DNA of 64,000 nt from Nereocystis luetkeana. Taxonomy: Eukaryota; Sar; Phaeophyceae; Laminariales; Laminariaceae. Under the pieces are notes generated by a model. It ran no database searches and had not been told where the DNA came from. It saw nothing but the letters and a program-made list of their open reading frames with translations. Position 1 is the first letter of the stretch. Each line of letters begins with the position of its first letter. The stretch is taken from assembly GCA_031213475.1 (NCBI GenBank), contig JARUPZ010000011.1, positions 5,444,513 to 5,508,512 on the forward strand, written 5' to 3'. A program made the position numbers and the translations under genes. Shown here piece after piece: positions 1 through 10,777 of the stretch.

Positions 1-297
1 CCTTGCCGTCTCTGGAAGTGACCACACCAGAAAATTAAATCAATTCCACTGACGCTGTCATCCATATGCAAGAAAATCCGCCTCAAAAGCGGTTCTTACA
101 GCAGTAGTCGGACGCGGCTCACCCTTCATGCGACTCGCCCAACACCTCACGGCGCTTCCGCGCTTGGTGCAGGCAACGTCTGCCTGGTCGGTGAAAACCC
201 GACGTGCTCCGTCCCGGCATTGTAGGGATGCGAGGGTCTATGGTCTTACGGCTACGGCCATGCATGATAATGAGTACCCCCCCCCCCCCCTCCCCCC
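1..297 (+). repeat. Family A repeat, left-truncated copy with poly(C) tract
   Basis: This dispersed repeat recurs near 540-834, 27,950-28,380 (minus), 35,095-35,610, 42,218-42,700 (minus) and 44,518-44,705 (minus). Shared landmarks are CTCACCCTTCATGCGAC, CTGCCTGGTCGGTGAAAACC and GCATTGTAGGGATGCGAGGG, then GCCATGCATGATAATGAGTA running into a C tract of about 20. The 5' part lies off the window. The open frames over it are not conserved between copies, so I do not call a gene. Confidence 0.75.
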
Positions 298-339
298 CAA
301 GATAGGATGGGTTGGCGTCGGTTGGCAACGACACTGTAA

Positions 340-834
340 AACATGCCGCTCACTACGTGAGCTACACAACCAGGGTACCGTTTTTTTTGTTTTTTTTGGC
401 GGTCGCCCACAGCCGGTTGTCGAGTTAGATCATTTGTGCGAGGTAAAGAACCTTTATATACTTCGCACAATTGGGAATGATCGTATCGCGTAGTGTTCAA
501 GGTAAGGCACCCAAGAGGCAGTTACATAGTACTCCCATTGCTGTCTCTGGAAATGCCTACACCGGAAATTGAATCAACTCATTGAAGCTGTCGTCCATAT
601 GCAAGTCCGCCTCAAAAGTGGTTCTTAGTAGGATGCAGCTCACCCTTCATGCGACTCGCCAGACACCTCACGGCGCTTCGCGCTTGGTGCAAGCAATGTC
701 TGCCTGGTCGGTGAAAACCCGACATGCTCCGTCCCGGCATTGTAGGGATGCGAGGGTCTATGGTCATACGACTACGGCCATGCATGAGATCGAGTACACC
801 TCTCCTATCCGAGTACACCCCCCCCCCCCCCCTC
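340..834 (+). repeat. Family A repeat, near-complete copy
   Basis: It starts near ACATGCCGCTCACTACGTGA, matching the start of the copy at about 35,100, and ends in a run of C at 818-834. No terminal inverted repeat or tRNA promoter box is evident. The family class is unknown. Confidence 0.7.
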
Positions 835-984
835 CCCCCCCACCCTCGCTTTTTTTTTCCAACATGACTTTCTCGATAACAGAGAAGATGCAAATAAATG
901 TCGAGCGATTCATCCGTATACATAGGAAGATGTCGACGAGACCTTTGCATGAGCCCCCGTTTTCGTTCCCCCTAGAACAAATAG

Positions 985-1140
985 TCTTGGAGAAAATCGG
1001 GTCGGAAATTCATCCAAACGGGTGTGTTATTCTTGCGTAATACACAGGCGTGTACAAGATGTCTTCTTGGAGAAGATCAGGTCGGAAATTCATCCAAACG
1101 GGTGTGTTATTCTTGCGTAATACACAGGCGTGTACAAGGT
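985..1140 (+). repeat. Two-unit direct repeat, about 78-bp period
   Basis: About 70 bp containing GGTCGGAAATTCATCCAAAC and TTCTTGCGTAATACACAGGC occurs twice in tandem, nearly identical, in the 3' flank region of the minus-strand gene. Confidence 0.8.
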
Positions 1141-1429
1141 GTCACATGGTATTTTTCCCCTGGAAGGCAGGTAAACCCCTCGTGGGGTGTCATACGCGGG
1201 AACGAGCTCACGCGAATGCTTGGGAGGCCAGTGGGGTAAAAACCGCTCTGTGTCCTCGCAGCTTTTTGGGCGATCAAGTTCGGCACCCCTCCTTCGCTCT
1301 CACCAATGCGCGTGCACCTCGGACAGCTCGACCAATCATGCTCTAAACCGTCTATCTACCTACGCGTGTTTCCTCAGCTGCTGAGCCACTGCGAGAGGTT
1401 CGTGCAGGACCGGCATAGTACGCATCGCA

Positions 1430-1730
1430 CACCGGACAGATATAGATAGATCGAAATAAATACAGCAGTGGCACATCTGCCGTTGTGTGAGACGTTCGTC
1501 CAGGATCTGCAGGGTGCAGATCCAACCCAGGAAGCACGCGGCTGCCGTAGATCACGCAGATCGTACGACTCCTCCCACCCGGCAGCATGAGCTACAGGTA
1601 CATCATACAGATCAGGGATATATCTGATCCATCTGCCCATCTTTATATCAGCCCTGAAAGATCTAGATCATCAAGTGGGAATGATCTGTATGATCTGTAC
1701 ATGATCTGTCTGACGTGGACATCAACAGCG
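1430..1730 (-). repeat. Family B (AGATC-rich) repeat
   Basis: Shares landmarks with 4,670-4,985, 10,125-10,375, 14,702-14,965, 36,425-37,075, 48,125-48,345 and 61,580-61,745: GTGCAGATCCAACCCAGGA, GGCAGCATGAGCTACA, AGATCAGGGAT and GATCATCAAGTGGGAATGAT. Both ends are rich in ATCTATC/GATAGAT. It is probably a non-autonomous DNA element, but its class is unproven. Confidence 0.6.
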
Positions 1731-1739
1731 TCGTTTCAC

Positions 1740-1903
1740 CTGGCCGTTTCGGGTAGTTCCGCCATCAACTTCATGATGGTGTGGTCCTGTCCCACGGCAC
1801 CATGACGGCCGTCGATGAGGTGGAACAACACGCGCAAGGAGGAGCGTCGTGTGATGTAGCTCTGGAACAGCTTCGCCCATTCTTTCCTCTGTTTCTCGGG
1901 CAC
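1740..1903 (-). CDS. engB: PPR-EngB gene, GTPase exon 3 (alpha3/beta4 region)
   Basis: The exon starts after ..CACCCAG at 1904-1906 and ends at a CAG|GTGAAA donor. In phase 0 it reads VPEKQRKEWAKLFQSY and then RVLFHLIDGRHG. In EngB/YihA GTPases the G3 GYAK motif is followed by a W-x3-F/I-x-x-Y helix and then the V-x-L-I-D-x-R-H strand, so this fits directly downstream of the 3,101-3,220 exon. It ends with 2 nt of a split codon. The following exon should carry the G4 motif (TKxD). I could not find such an exon between here and position 1, so it probably lies outside the window. Family membership is secure; the exact 3' structure is unknown. Confidence 0.85.
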
Positions 1904-3100
1904 CTGGGTGGAGGGGGGGCGGGGGGGGGGGGGGGGGGGGGGTCGACGAGATGTGGAGGCGGCAGTAACTCCAGATGGCTGCCGCGCTTGAGCTTGGGGG
2001 GCGGTATACACAGCGGGGGAAGGTTTCGACGAAAGGTACGAAGGCTGACATATAAAAAGCAATGATATGGTGGCCGCGCTTGAAGTAACTTAACTAAGGA
2101 AGCTCCCTCTAAGGAACACGCTTCTAACGACGGACCCCCCCCCCCCCCCCCCGCTATGGAAATCCCTTAACCCTGCTAGTACTGCGGTGTATACGTACCT
2201 AAATATGACTCTAATTCCAAGTGTTATTTGCCCACAACGGGACTGCAGTCCTTAAGGTCTAAAGGGGTTGGCGAATATAACCCTTTTTGCAAAGGGGGGT
2301 CCATGTTTATGTAGCGACCAAAACTATTCAGGGTAGCGGTTTCATCAATTGCCTTGGGTAGGAAGAACGCGCAGCAGCGAATGACTACAGTAGTAGCAAT
2401 AGTAGTAGTAGTAGTAGTAGCACCATGTGGTAAGCGTGTCGGACATGTCTTCGCGTTGTAGTAGCTCCTCGGGCACGCACACCCCCCATATACCTACTGT
2501 ACAGTACATCAGCAGCCCGGGCCGCCTCGTGTGACCGGTGCAAACTAACAAAACAAAACAGGAACGCGTACGACATACAGTAGGGGCAGCACTTTTTTTT
2601 GCCTCATGCGGCAAATATTTCGGACTGATGGGGCTAATTAAGGGCACTATCCAACATCGCAGTTTTTTCCTGCAATATTTTTCGAGATAAGACACAACCT
2701 ACAGTAGCCCACGAAATTTCTCATTTGGGAACCGTGTCAGTATTGCTTCCCGCCGAGGCTCCAAAGAGAGTCTTTTTTAGGCACGTCGGAGCCGCACCCC
2801 CGCCTTGTTTCAGACAAGGCTTACTTGAAAAATGGTGCGGGAAAATGCTCGCAGCAGTGAACAGGGGGACTAGGACGTCAACTGGTGATCCATTCCAACG
2901 AACATGCTGCATACGGACGAATAAGCCCCAGACACGTACACGAATCGTGCATCTACCACAGGGTTTGTATGAGATATTCTCAGGCATTATACGTGCTGCT
3001 GTGGCTAACACAAAACGCGACGCACGAAGTGTACGGAACGACCGCGCCCATCCGTTTCACTGAGCCGGCGAAGCGAGCCAGCCCACTGCGCCTTTCTCGC
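1904..3100 (-). other. GC-AG intron of the PPR-EngB gene
   Basis: The donor is AAG|GCGAGA and the acceptor CACCCAG|GTG. Only this boundary keeps both flanking exons in the EngB reading frame; the GT dinucleotides available at 3,089 and 3,060 break it. The intron holds G/C homopolymers (near 1,920 and 2,140), a (GTA)n run near 2,400 and a partial family D palindrome near 2,225-2,275. Confidence 0.7.
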
Positions 3101-3220
3101 CTTAGCGTAGCCCATGCCCGGCATGTCCACGAGATAGAAGGCGTTCTCCGTGTTGTTGTTCATCATGAAGTAGTTGAACTGCTGGGTCTTTCCGGGCCTC
3201 TTCGACGTGAACGCTAACGC
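3101..3220 (-). CDS. engB: PPR-EngB gene, GTPase exon 2 (G2 and G3 motifs)
   Basis: This 120-nt, phase 0-0 exon encodes 40 residues beginning ALAFTSKRPGKTQ and ending LVDMPGMGYAK. TSKRPGKTQ is the EngB switch I/G2 region, with the conserved Thr of PGKT/RTQ. DMPGMGYAK is the G3 (DxxG) motif with the EngB-specific G-Y-A-K extension; most homologues have Pro-Gly-Tyr-Gly, so the Met is a mild variation. The acceptor is GGCCAG|GCG and the donor is the non-canonical AAG|GCGAGA. Confidence 0.9.
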
Positions 3221-3389
3221 CTGGCCGAGTCCATTGTCGCAAGCCGAAAGCAGCGGCGCAGCAAAAGAAAAAAAAACGGCGGAGTGATACGGGAGTGTCT
3301 CTGCATCATGTGACAAAAGTGTGGAGCGCTGTTACAGGGTGTTGCTTCCCGCTGGCATGCGTTACGCTCCACGATGGCCCGGTTCTGCT

Positions 3390-3640
3390 GTGCGCTGCTA
3401 AGCCCCGCTCTGCGTTCCATTGCGCCGCTCTGCAGGGTCTTGCTCTGCTTTGTTTCGTCTCGCGCTGTGCTGTGCTCCAATGCACTGCTTTACCCCTACT
3501 CTGCGCCGCTCTGTGTTTCATTGCGCTGCTCCACACTGCTTTAGCACTGCTCTGCACTGCTTTAGCGCCGCTCTACGCTGCTTTAGCGCTACTCTAGCAC
3601 CGCTCTGCGCCGTTCTAGCGCTGCTCGTGCGCCTCATTTT
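3390..3640 (+). repeat. Degenerate GCTCTGC/GCTTTAGC minisatellite in an intron
   Basis: Variants of GCTCTGCGCCGCTCTG and ACTGCTTTAGCGC repeat with a period near 15-18 bp. They lie between the first and second GTPase exons and account for the long chance ORFs on both strands. Confidence 0.75.
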
Positions 3641-3651
3641 CACCATCGCAC

Positions 3652-3765
3652 CTTTCTGTTGCAAACCATGTTGATGAGGCTGCTCTTGCCGACGTTGCTC
3701 CTGCCGATAAACGCGGCTTCCGGCAGCACCGGCTCCTTGGGAAGGGTCGCCATGCTCACCGCGCC
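3652..3765 (-). CDS. engB: PPR-EngB gene, GTPase exon 1 (P-loop)
   Basis: This 114-nt, phase 0-0 exon between TATCAG and AAG|GTGCGA encodes 38 residues. GRSNVGKSS is the EngB Walker A/G1 loop; LPEAAF before it and INMVCNRK after it are also family-typical. The exon begins [12 protein letters not shown]. In EngB the first beta strand runs into this region as F-V-x-S/G-A, and here the F-V-T comes from the end of the exon at 5,200-5,295. The internal Met is therefore unlikely to be the start, which supports a continuous protein rather than a separate EngB gene. Confidence 0.9.
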
Positions 3766-3867
3766 CTGATATATATATATACAGCAGAGGAGTCGGACAT
3801 GAAAAAAAAAAGCCGAGGTCACATCGAGCGAGCATGTGCCAGACGAAGAGGATGCTTACACTACCGG

Positions 3868-4245
3868 CCCGCTCACACGTAAGAGTTCCACAAGAAACTC
3901 AGACTGAGATTTCGGGGGAGACAAGAAAATCGGGAGCGGTTAGACTGAAGTTAGTTAGTATGGAATACACTCTTTCTTCAACAAGAAACCAAGCCTGGGC
4001 AAGCATCCCAGTTTCTTATTAGAGTCCCGGCACTACTAACTGTACACTATCGGCCGATCCCCTCATAAGAAACGGCCCCACAAGAAAGTCGGCCTGACAT
4101 TTCCGGGGAGATGAGAAGAAAATCGGGAGCGGTTATGCCTCAAGTTAGTACGTACCAGGTATGCAACACACTTTTCCATAAATAAGAAATCTAGCCTGGG
4201 CCAGGATCCTAATTTCTTATTAGAGCACCGGTACTACTGACTACC
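3868..4245 (+). repeat. Family F repeat, two tandem units
   Basis: Two units share CACAAGAAA, GAGATTTCGGGGGAGA, AAAATCGGGAGCGGTTA and CAGTTTCTTATTAGAG. Related copies lie at 38,280-38,620 (also two units) and 39,340-39,560. The second unit carries TACCAGGTA at 4,153-4,161, which the other copies lack. Confidence 0.75.
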
Positions 4246-4669
4246 AGTATGCGCTAGTGGTCGGCCCTCTGATACAAAAAAAGAGTCCGGCAGGGAACAA
4301 ACTAAAGAGAGATCGCACACGCCCGACTGATGACAGCGAATAACAGACCCAATCATGTTTCAGCTTACGCGCGAATGGACTAAAATGGGGGTACAGGGGG
4401 CTTCCATTGTGGTGGAGGCGGAGGCGGGGGCAAGTCACCGGGGAGGGGGGGCACTCTCCTCGCCTAAGGCAGACATGGCCGGGCATGCCTTGTTGTGTCC
4501 GCTCCTCGACGCACCAGCGCGCACGCATTTCATACATATGTGATGGCCATAGCATAACATGTAGGTGTGCGTGTGTCAAGTGAAAAAGCAATGACGTAAA
4601 TAAAAAAAACATGAAAATATTGGAGTCGCCCATAGTTGGTCCATAGCTGTATATGGTCCACACCTCAGT

Positions 4670-4985
4670 CAGACAGGTCATGATCTATCTATCTACAGAT
4701 CAGATAGATCATCTAGCTCCTCACCTGCCGTTGTGAGAGGTTGTGAGGGATTTGAAAGCATACAGTACAGAGTCAGTCCCGGCTATAACATGTCATAGGT
4801 CATGCAGACTATACTGCTCCCATTCGGCAACATGAGCTACATACATTACGTAGATGACACAGATCAGGGATCTATCTATCTATCTACCTATCTATCTATC
4901 TGCCCAGAAGGATCTAGATAATCTAATAAGTGTAAATCGATGATATGTAGACGATTTTGCAGATGATCTGCGGATGATTTGTTCG
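4670..4985 (+). repeat. Family B (AGATC-rich) repeat
   Basis: Runs from TCATGATCTATCTATCTA and CACCTGCCGTTGTGAGAGG through CGGCAACATGAGCTACA to AGATCAGGGATCTATC and GAAGGATCTAGATAATC. It is the most complete copy in this orientation and includes a short (CTAT)n run near 4,875. Confidence 0.65.
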
Positions 4986-5199
4986 AGGTGCGATGAATAC
5001 ACAGCAGCAGCGGCAGAGGTAGCACAGGAAACGGCACCCAAACAAAAAAAGAAAAAAAACAAGTACAGCAGTCACCAGTCTGGACGGAAATGTAAGGACC
5101 GTTAAGGTGTATAGATAATACGAAACCCGATCGGTCCTTATAGTTCAGCCCGAGGTGGTGCATACAGCAGTAGGAGAGAGACACTAGCGAGGCACTCAC

Positions 5200-5295
5200 T
5201 GTGACAAAGTCCACCCCCCTGACGGCCGCGTTGGCGAGCCACTCGTACGTTTCGTCGTCCCCGTCTACACCCGCCGCTGCCATCACGTCCAACAC
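5200..5295 (-). CDS. PPR-EngB gene, last PPR exon leading into EngB beta1
   Basis: This 96-nt, phase 0-0 exon is bounded by GTGCCAG and GTCACA|GTGAGT. It reads VLDVMAAAGVDGDDETYEWL and then ANAAVRGVDFVT. The first part has the PPR helix pattern (V-L-x-x-M-x-x-x-G-V, then D-x-x-T-Y-x-x-L). The last residues, DFVT, supply the Phe-Val of the first EngB beta strand when joined to the next exon ([12 protein letters not shown]). A GGC-type triplet repeat lies just upstream of the acceptor at about 5,310-5,350. Confidence 0.8.
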
Positions 5296-5797
5296 CTGGC
5301 ACACGGCGACGCGGCGGCGGCGGCAGCGGCGGCGGCGGCGGCGGCGGCGGTGGGGCGGAGTTAGTTCTCGAGCGGCGGCCGCGCAGCACGTTCGTGGCCC
5401 TTCGGCGTCAAGCAAGAGCGGGGGATGATGGCACATGCCCAACAAGCGATATTGGATAAAAATCAAGGCCCGAGCCGTAAGGGGGAGGGGGGCAGGAGCG
5501 CCAGCTATGTGACCCCGGGTTTTAGGCACTCGTACTGGGAGGGAGCGGGAAAGTAGGGCGAGGAATAATAAATCGGATGTGTAGACGACAAAAAATAACA
5601 AATTGGTGTATCGTCCCTCCGTTGAGAAGCCCCCGGCGTTAGAAATAATTTGCTATGAATATAGACCTCTATCGTCTATACCACGCCTCCACGCCACGGT
5701 GGTAACGTTGCGTTCTTCCCCAACAAGCGAGCTGTACAACGTTGACATATATACGACACAGATGGTGTAGAATAGAAAAGGAAGGAAAAAAACAAGG

Positions 5798-5852
5798 AAA
5801 GAGGAAGGAAGGAAGCAAGGGAGGAAGGAAGGAAGGAAGGAAGGAAGGAATG
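5798..5852 (+). repeat. (GGAA)n microsatellite
   Basis: GGAA/GGAAG units with a few interruptions, in the intron upstream of the 5,200 exon. Confidence 0.9.
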
Positions 5853-5984
5853 CTGCATTGTACAGAAACCGAAAATATGATACCAATTTTCAAGTCTTTC
5901 GTCCCCACAATGGGACGGCGGTCTCAACCTACTGCATATATATATATATATGTACATATAATATATATACCCTGGTATATATAC

Positions 5985-6385
5985 TCTGGACGGAAATCTA
6001 AGGACCGTCAGGTATTTGATGATGTATTTACACACCGAGTGATGCAGGTGTATGATGTGCTCCAGCGTGCGATGCCCTTCATATCGTGCATACTGCTTCG
6101 TATTTTTATTTTGTTTTCGTTATTTCTCCCCGAGGGTTTCTTCCCCTCCGGAGATTTTTTTGGGGGAGCCTGTCCTGCTGTTGCTGTCCCGCGACCCCAC
6201 GGACTATACATTTTGGCGATGAGTCAACCCTTTTTGGGACCGCAGAGTCCCGTTTCGGGGACAAAAGCAACCAAACCCTCAAGTAAGTTGCCCCTAAAAC
6301 GGAACTAAAGTTTGTCCTAAAAGGGTTGATTTAATGTGACAACAACAATAACAACAGCCAACGGTCCTTACATTTCCGTCTATAC
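5985..6385. mobile_element. Family E short inverted-repeat element
   Basis: CTGGACGGAAATCTAAGGAC at about 5,989 faces its inverse, GGTCCTTACATTTCCGTC, at about 6,364, giving a roughly 400-bp element. Another such end lies at 5,084. Related ends occur at 9,565-9,640, 43,240 and 45,245-45,370. A family D palindrome (6,225-6,325) sits inside. Confidence 0.5.
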
Positions 6386-6386
6386 A

Positions 6387-6495
6387 TATTACGGGGGACC
6401 ATTGATAATATGGCCAAATATTGTTGGTAAAAATAGCGATATATATAGGTTTTTGTGCCAACCGTAAGTCCTATTTAATATGGTCCCCCGTAATA
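6387..6495 (+). mobile_element. Family C palindromic MITE
   Basis: About 109 bp. It starts TATTACGGGGGACCAT, has ATTGTTGGTAAAAATAG and TAGGTTTTTGTG in the middle, and ends ATGGTCCCCCGTAATA. The ends are inverted repeats of about 30 bp. This is one of 16 copies in the window. Confidence 0.85.
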
Positions 6496-6496
6496 G

Positions 6497-6735
6497 TGGT
6501 ACGTACTGTTGTCACCCGCCCGATGGATCTGGAAGAGGATCGAAAAAAAACATACCAGTTACGATTTCCACTCTGTCCCAAAATACAAAGACCGTTGGGA
6601 TAGAAACTACCTGGTATATACCAGGGTATGCACGTACTGTTGTCACCCGCCCGATGGCTAGAGAAGGACAGGAAAAAACTCGTACCAGGTACGATTTCCA
6701 CTCTGTCCCACAATATAAGGAGCATTTGGATATAC
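6497..6735 (+). repeat. Direct duplication of about 100 bp
   Basis: GTACTGTTGTCACCCGCCCG, then ACGATTTCCACTCTGTCCCA, occurs at about 6,505 and again at about 6,632. The two units differ by TA-bounded short segments, including TACCAGTTA in one and TACCAGGTA in the other. Confidence 0.8.
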
Positions 6736-7009
6736 GCAGTATTAATAGTATACATATACAACTACTGTAGTCCCTATATTTTGAGGCAGAGCGGTGCGAT
6801 CGAATCACAAAAACGCGTGGTCTTTTCTGGTACGTACACCGTTCGTGACACTTTACTGGCTGGCTGGCTGGCCGGCCGGCTGGCGCGCACGAAGGCAGCA
6901 GTGGAGGTCACAAAACCGTGTGTGCGTGCGAAAATAGAAAATTCGCCATCGTTCATATTATACATACGTACGTACCCACCAGGCAACAAAACTTGATAAA
7001 AAAAACGAA

Positions 7010-7085
7010 ATTTTATCGTACGTCAGCTGTTGAGTTCGACTGATTGAGTCGTTGATACTCAACTTTACAACGCGTTGAAACCCTG
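7010..7085 (+). repeat. Family G repeat fragment
   Basis: TGAGTTCGACTGATTGAGTC and GATACTCAACTTT recur at 10,380-10,490, 20,800-20,850 and 40,490-40,590, followed there by GCTGCGTGATACGTC-like sequence. The class is unknown. Confidence 0.55.
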
Positions 7086-7952
7086 TGATACCTGGCACAG
7101 CAGTAGGTACTCGCAGTAACAATTTACTGATTAAACCTGGCCAGTAATTAACCAGTACCAGGTGCCAGTCGTTCTCTCACGTACGCCCAAGAAACACGCC
7201 GTATTATCGGACGGAAACCCACTAACTACGTTTCGGGAGATATTAGAGAGGAGATACAGCATACTGCTGCAATCCAGTATACTGCTCGATTTTGACAACA
7301 GTATAATCGCTACTGACTGAGCCAGTCAGTATCCAGCCCTGATGACACCCGTACTGAAGTTTCAGAGAGGTTTTCGTGTGTACCGTGGGTCCTAGATACT
7401 ACGCCCCCCCCCGCAATAGTTTTATGGATTGCTACAGTAGCTTGACTGGGAACGATGTATACATACACACCGCGATCGTACGCTCGACGTACTGTACACC
7501 AGATGCCGAGCACGATGCCTCACATCTGTATCAGACAACCTTGACGATCATTCACGAAACAGCAGCGGTGCCAACGGAAACACTCGCTGATCGTCGCGGC
7601 ATGCGTTATATACATGCATACAGCCATGGAAGCAGCGAAAACATCGGCCTGCAGCCGCAGCGGAAAGGAACAAAAAAAAAACCGCGAGCGTGATCGCTCG
7701 AAGATCTTCTCGGGCTTCCTTCCTCGAACGGCGGAGGAATCGTCGTTCTTCGAGGAGAGGGTGCACGGCGGAGCGGCTTATGCTGCTAGCCCACCACCAA
7801 CTTGCGCAAGCCAGCTTGTCAACGGGGGGACGGGGGGTCCGGAATGTCGTCGGCAGAAGCGAGAAGGATGTCTGCATCGGTGGGGAGCTTGGTGGCAACG
7901 CGACCGGCAGCCCTCGTCGCAGAACGCCGGCGCTCACGCAAGATACGCGTGT

Positions 7953-8062
7953 ACATACATACATACATACATACATACATACACACAAACATACATAATA
8001 CATACATAATACATACATACACATATAATAATACATAGATAGATACATGCATACATGCATAC
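7953..8062 (+). repeat. (CATA)n microsatellite
   Basis: CATACATA units with AATA interruptions. They produce long but meaningless Tyr/Cys/Met- and His-Thr-type ORFs. Confidence 0.95.
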
Positions 8063-8944
8063 ACACAAACGATGCTGCAACATTAGGGGCGCGAAACTGC
8101 TATTAAAAAAAAACATGCCAGGGTTTCCAGGTACCACTCTGGCCTTGAATATAAGAAACGTTCAGCCAGTAACACGGAGACTAAACGATCCTTACAGCAT
8201 ACGTCCAGATGGATCCGATCCCCCGGTACTCATTGCATACCGAGGGTGTTGCATTTCGAAGTTATTTTATACGAAAAAAAGCCACCCCGAATACAGATCG
8301 ATCGCAGATGCGATGTTTTGGGGGGTCTATATAAGTATCCTCTTTTTTCTCTTCTACTCGTATGTATGTACGTACTGCTTGCTGCGCGTTCGCGAATGAC
8401 ACGGAGGAGCACAGATAGAAATTAGGACCAACGATGGGCCTGAATACCATGCCCCCCCCCCCCCCCACCTTATTTGACCCTACGAGTACCACGTTTGGTT
8501 CTAAGCACTATGACCGTACCTGGTACGTTTCTCCCGGAATAGACAGCTGATGGTGACACTGCCTGCACTCCTTCAACGCTGAGGTCGCTCTCTACGTACG
8601 TATACCTGCCTCTCCCAAGAGTTTTTCGTAATGAGACATAATTTCGTTTGCGGGCAATGCTACAGCAGTAGGGCTCCGAGTTGGCTGGCTCTTTTTTTTG
8701 CAAGTTGCCGACTGTATATCGAGTCGGGCCATATGTTTTAATCTTTAGGTATTATAGTTAGTTTGCGTTCGGCTATTTTGTTTTCGCGGAATTTCCGCGT
8801 CTTCCGCGTATCTGTTGATCGTGAGCGTGGCCACGGCTACCGCCATCCTAGAGGGAAATCCCAGAGGGGAGGGTTCTGTGTCTCCGGCTCATGTCAGGTC
8901 ACGAGGATGCTGGCACGTGGCACGAAAGCGCTGAGTACACTTTT

Positions 8945-9087
8945 GAAGGGATAAAACTGCTCAAGCTTGCAGACAGCGACCCTGAAGCTTCAGGGAGAGA
9001 TCGAACTCGCCTTACGTGAGCCCGATCTCTCTCTCTCTCTCATGTTTCTGGGTCGCTACCTGTAGCTTGAGCAGTTTTATCTCTTCT
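8945..9087. mobile_element. Hairpin-like MITE
   Basis: GATAAAACTGCTCAAGCT followed by CAGCGACCC at the left matches, inverted, GGGTCGCTACCTGTAGCTTG and AGCAGTTTTATC at the right. The arms are about 40 bp around a (CT)n-containing centre. I see only one copy here. Confidence 0.7.
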
Positions 9088-9683
9088 AAAAATGCACTCC
9101 ACGCTTTGACGTTCTCCGTGCCGGCACCCTCGCTACCCTGGCATGAGCTGAAGACGAAGAAGTGGCCTCCCCTCTAGGATGGCCGCGGCGGCCGCGCTCG
9201 ACAGTAGAAGATACTCGGCATTCCCTGGTGTGTTTGCTCGATCTCGGAAGGTATATAGACGTAGATGGAACGGAAACGCGTGGTTGGCGACTCAAGATGG
9301 GAACTCTCTCTTTCTCTCGTGTTATTTGCCGAAAAGGAGCTACAACAAGCCACATCGGTGGGCTCTCAACATTATCCCGACCTCCTAATAAAATCTCCTC
9401 TTACCAGAAGAATCCCTATCCAGTATGGAACTCCTCTTTCTACACGACGGATCTCAAGTGTCGTGATACTGAGCACACACCCAACAAACAGTATCTGACT
9501 TGAGCGTGTTCTGAGGCTCGAAAGTGAGTATTTTATTGACGAAATTTTAACAAACCACTCTCGGCGGCGGAAGTATAAGGACCGATGCGTCTTCATGTTA
9601 CTGTCTACATATATGACCATAATATTTCCGTCCAGAGTGTCAAGTCGGGGTTAGTTGGCTTACGTTTGCCATCCAACCAATAC

Positions 9684-9737
9684 CTCGTCGACAAGTCGAG
9701 AGCCGAGGCATGCCTTGCACACGTAGCGGATGCCGAA
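9684..9737 (-). CDS. PPR-EngB gene, 54-nt PPR exon
   Basis: The exon lies between CCCGCAAG and GACGAG|GTATTG, with phase 0 at both ends. It reads FGIRYVCKACLGSRLVDE. Inserted between the 10,778-10,936 exon (ends LEAVFK) and the 5,200-5,295 exon (starts VLDVM), it completes a PPR-like helix pair: x-Y-x-x-K-A-C, then G-x-x-V-D-E-V-L. The acceptor is AAG rather than CAG, and the exon is short, so the call rests on phase and helix pattern. Confidence 0.6.
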
Positions 9738-10124
9738 CTTGCGGGACATCCGCCATCGCAACCAGCGACAGCAGACGGCAGCAGCAGCAGTAGCAGCAGC
9801 ATGCCACCCCGAAATGCTAACGCCAGCGCCGAGCCGAGCAGCGAAGGACAACAGCAGCTCCTACCAGCCCCAAGCAATGCTAAACCAGCCTTTTCACCAC
9901 ACCTTACCCCCGTCTTGACGACCCTGCCTCGCTGCGCCCTCTCGATCGCGAGTGAATTGCTACAGCAGAACTGGTCCCAGGTGCGTTCATGGGACTACAG
10001 TAGACACACGGGCACATGCAACAACCCCTGTTTGATCTAATTGGTCAACTTCTCCCGTACATACAAACACACATTTTTTTCTCGCACCTCGACAATACTC
10101 GGCTTTGATGAAACAGTTCAGTTA

Positions 10125-10375
10125 ACGCCTGAGGCAGATAGATCATCGATCCCCACCTCATGATCTAGATCTTTCGAGGCAGATCTATCCCTGATCTGTT
10201 GTGATCTAGCTCATGTTGCCGGGTGGGAGCCGTGTAATCTGCATCCTCTCGTAAGCACATGTTTTTTCCTGAGTTGGGATCTGTCAGCACAAATCTCTCC
10301 TCACGACGGCAGGTGACGACCTAAAATGATCTATCCGATCTGTAGATAGATAAATCATGATCTATCCGACCTGTG
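10125..10375 (-). repeat. Family B repeat
   Basis: Reverse orientation copy: GATCATCGATCCCCACC, AGATCTATCCCTGATCTG, TAGCTCATGTTGCCGGGTGG and GGATAGATCATTTTAGG-type ends. Confidence 0.6.
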
Positions 10376-10379
10376 AAAT

Positions 10380-10490
10380 ATAGTAGTTACAAAAATAAAA
10401 AATACGCCAGCTGTGAGTTTGGCCGATTGAGTGGTCGAAGTCCAATTTTTGCAAAGCTGCGTGATACGTCGGGCGTGCTTGCTTTTGAAA
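10380..10490 (+). repeat. Family G repeat
   Basis: GTGAGTTTGGCCGATTGAGT through GCAAAGCTGCGTGATACGTC. It lacks the TACCAGGTA insertion seen in the copy at 20,810-20,850. Confidence 0.55.
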
Positions 10491-10777
10491 CGTTGAGCGC
10501 CATCAGTAAATGGTAAAACCCCGGCGGAATCGAGATGATTATTCATCCTTGCACTTGCAATTACTAGGCACCACAGAGCCCAGCGTCGGGCATTCACAAA
10601 AGGAACTATGTACTATTTCGACAGAGCAGTACGAGTCTACGGGAAGGGTGGGGTGGGGGGGGTAACACGTGTGAAGCTAAGAAACTACTTGGGCACGAAA
10701 CCGTCAACATGCAACGCCTGCACTTCGAAACACAAGAATAACACCGTGGCGGTTCTCATTCTTGCCCTGTGTCCCAC

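Noticed and set aside
3295..3674. Overlapping Leu/Cys/Ala-rich ORFs on both strands
   Set aside because: They come from the GCTCTGC minisatellite in an intron.
9585..10040. 151-codon plus-strand ORF with Ser/Gln-rich stretch
   Set aside because: It lies antisense to the 54-nt PPR exon, and the length depends on an AGC/CAG triplet run.
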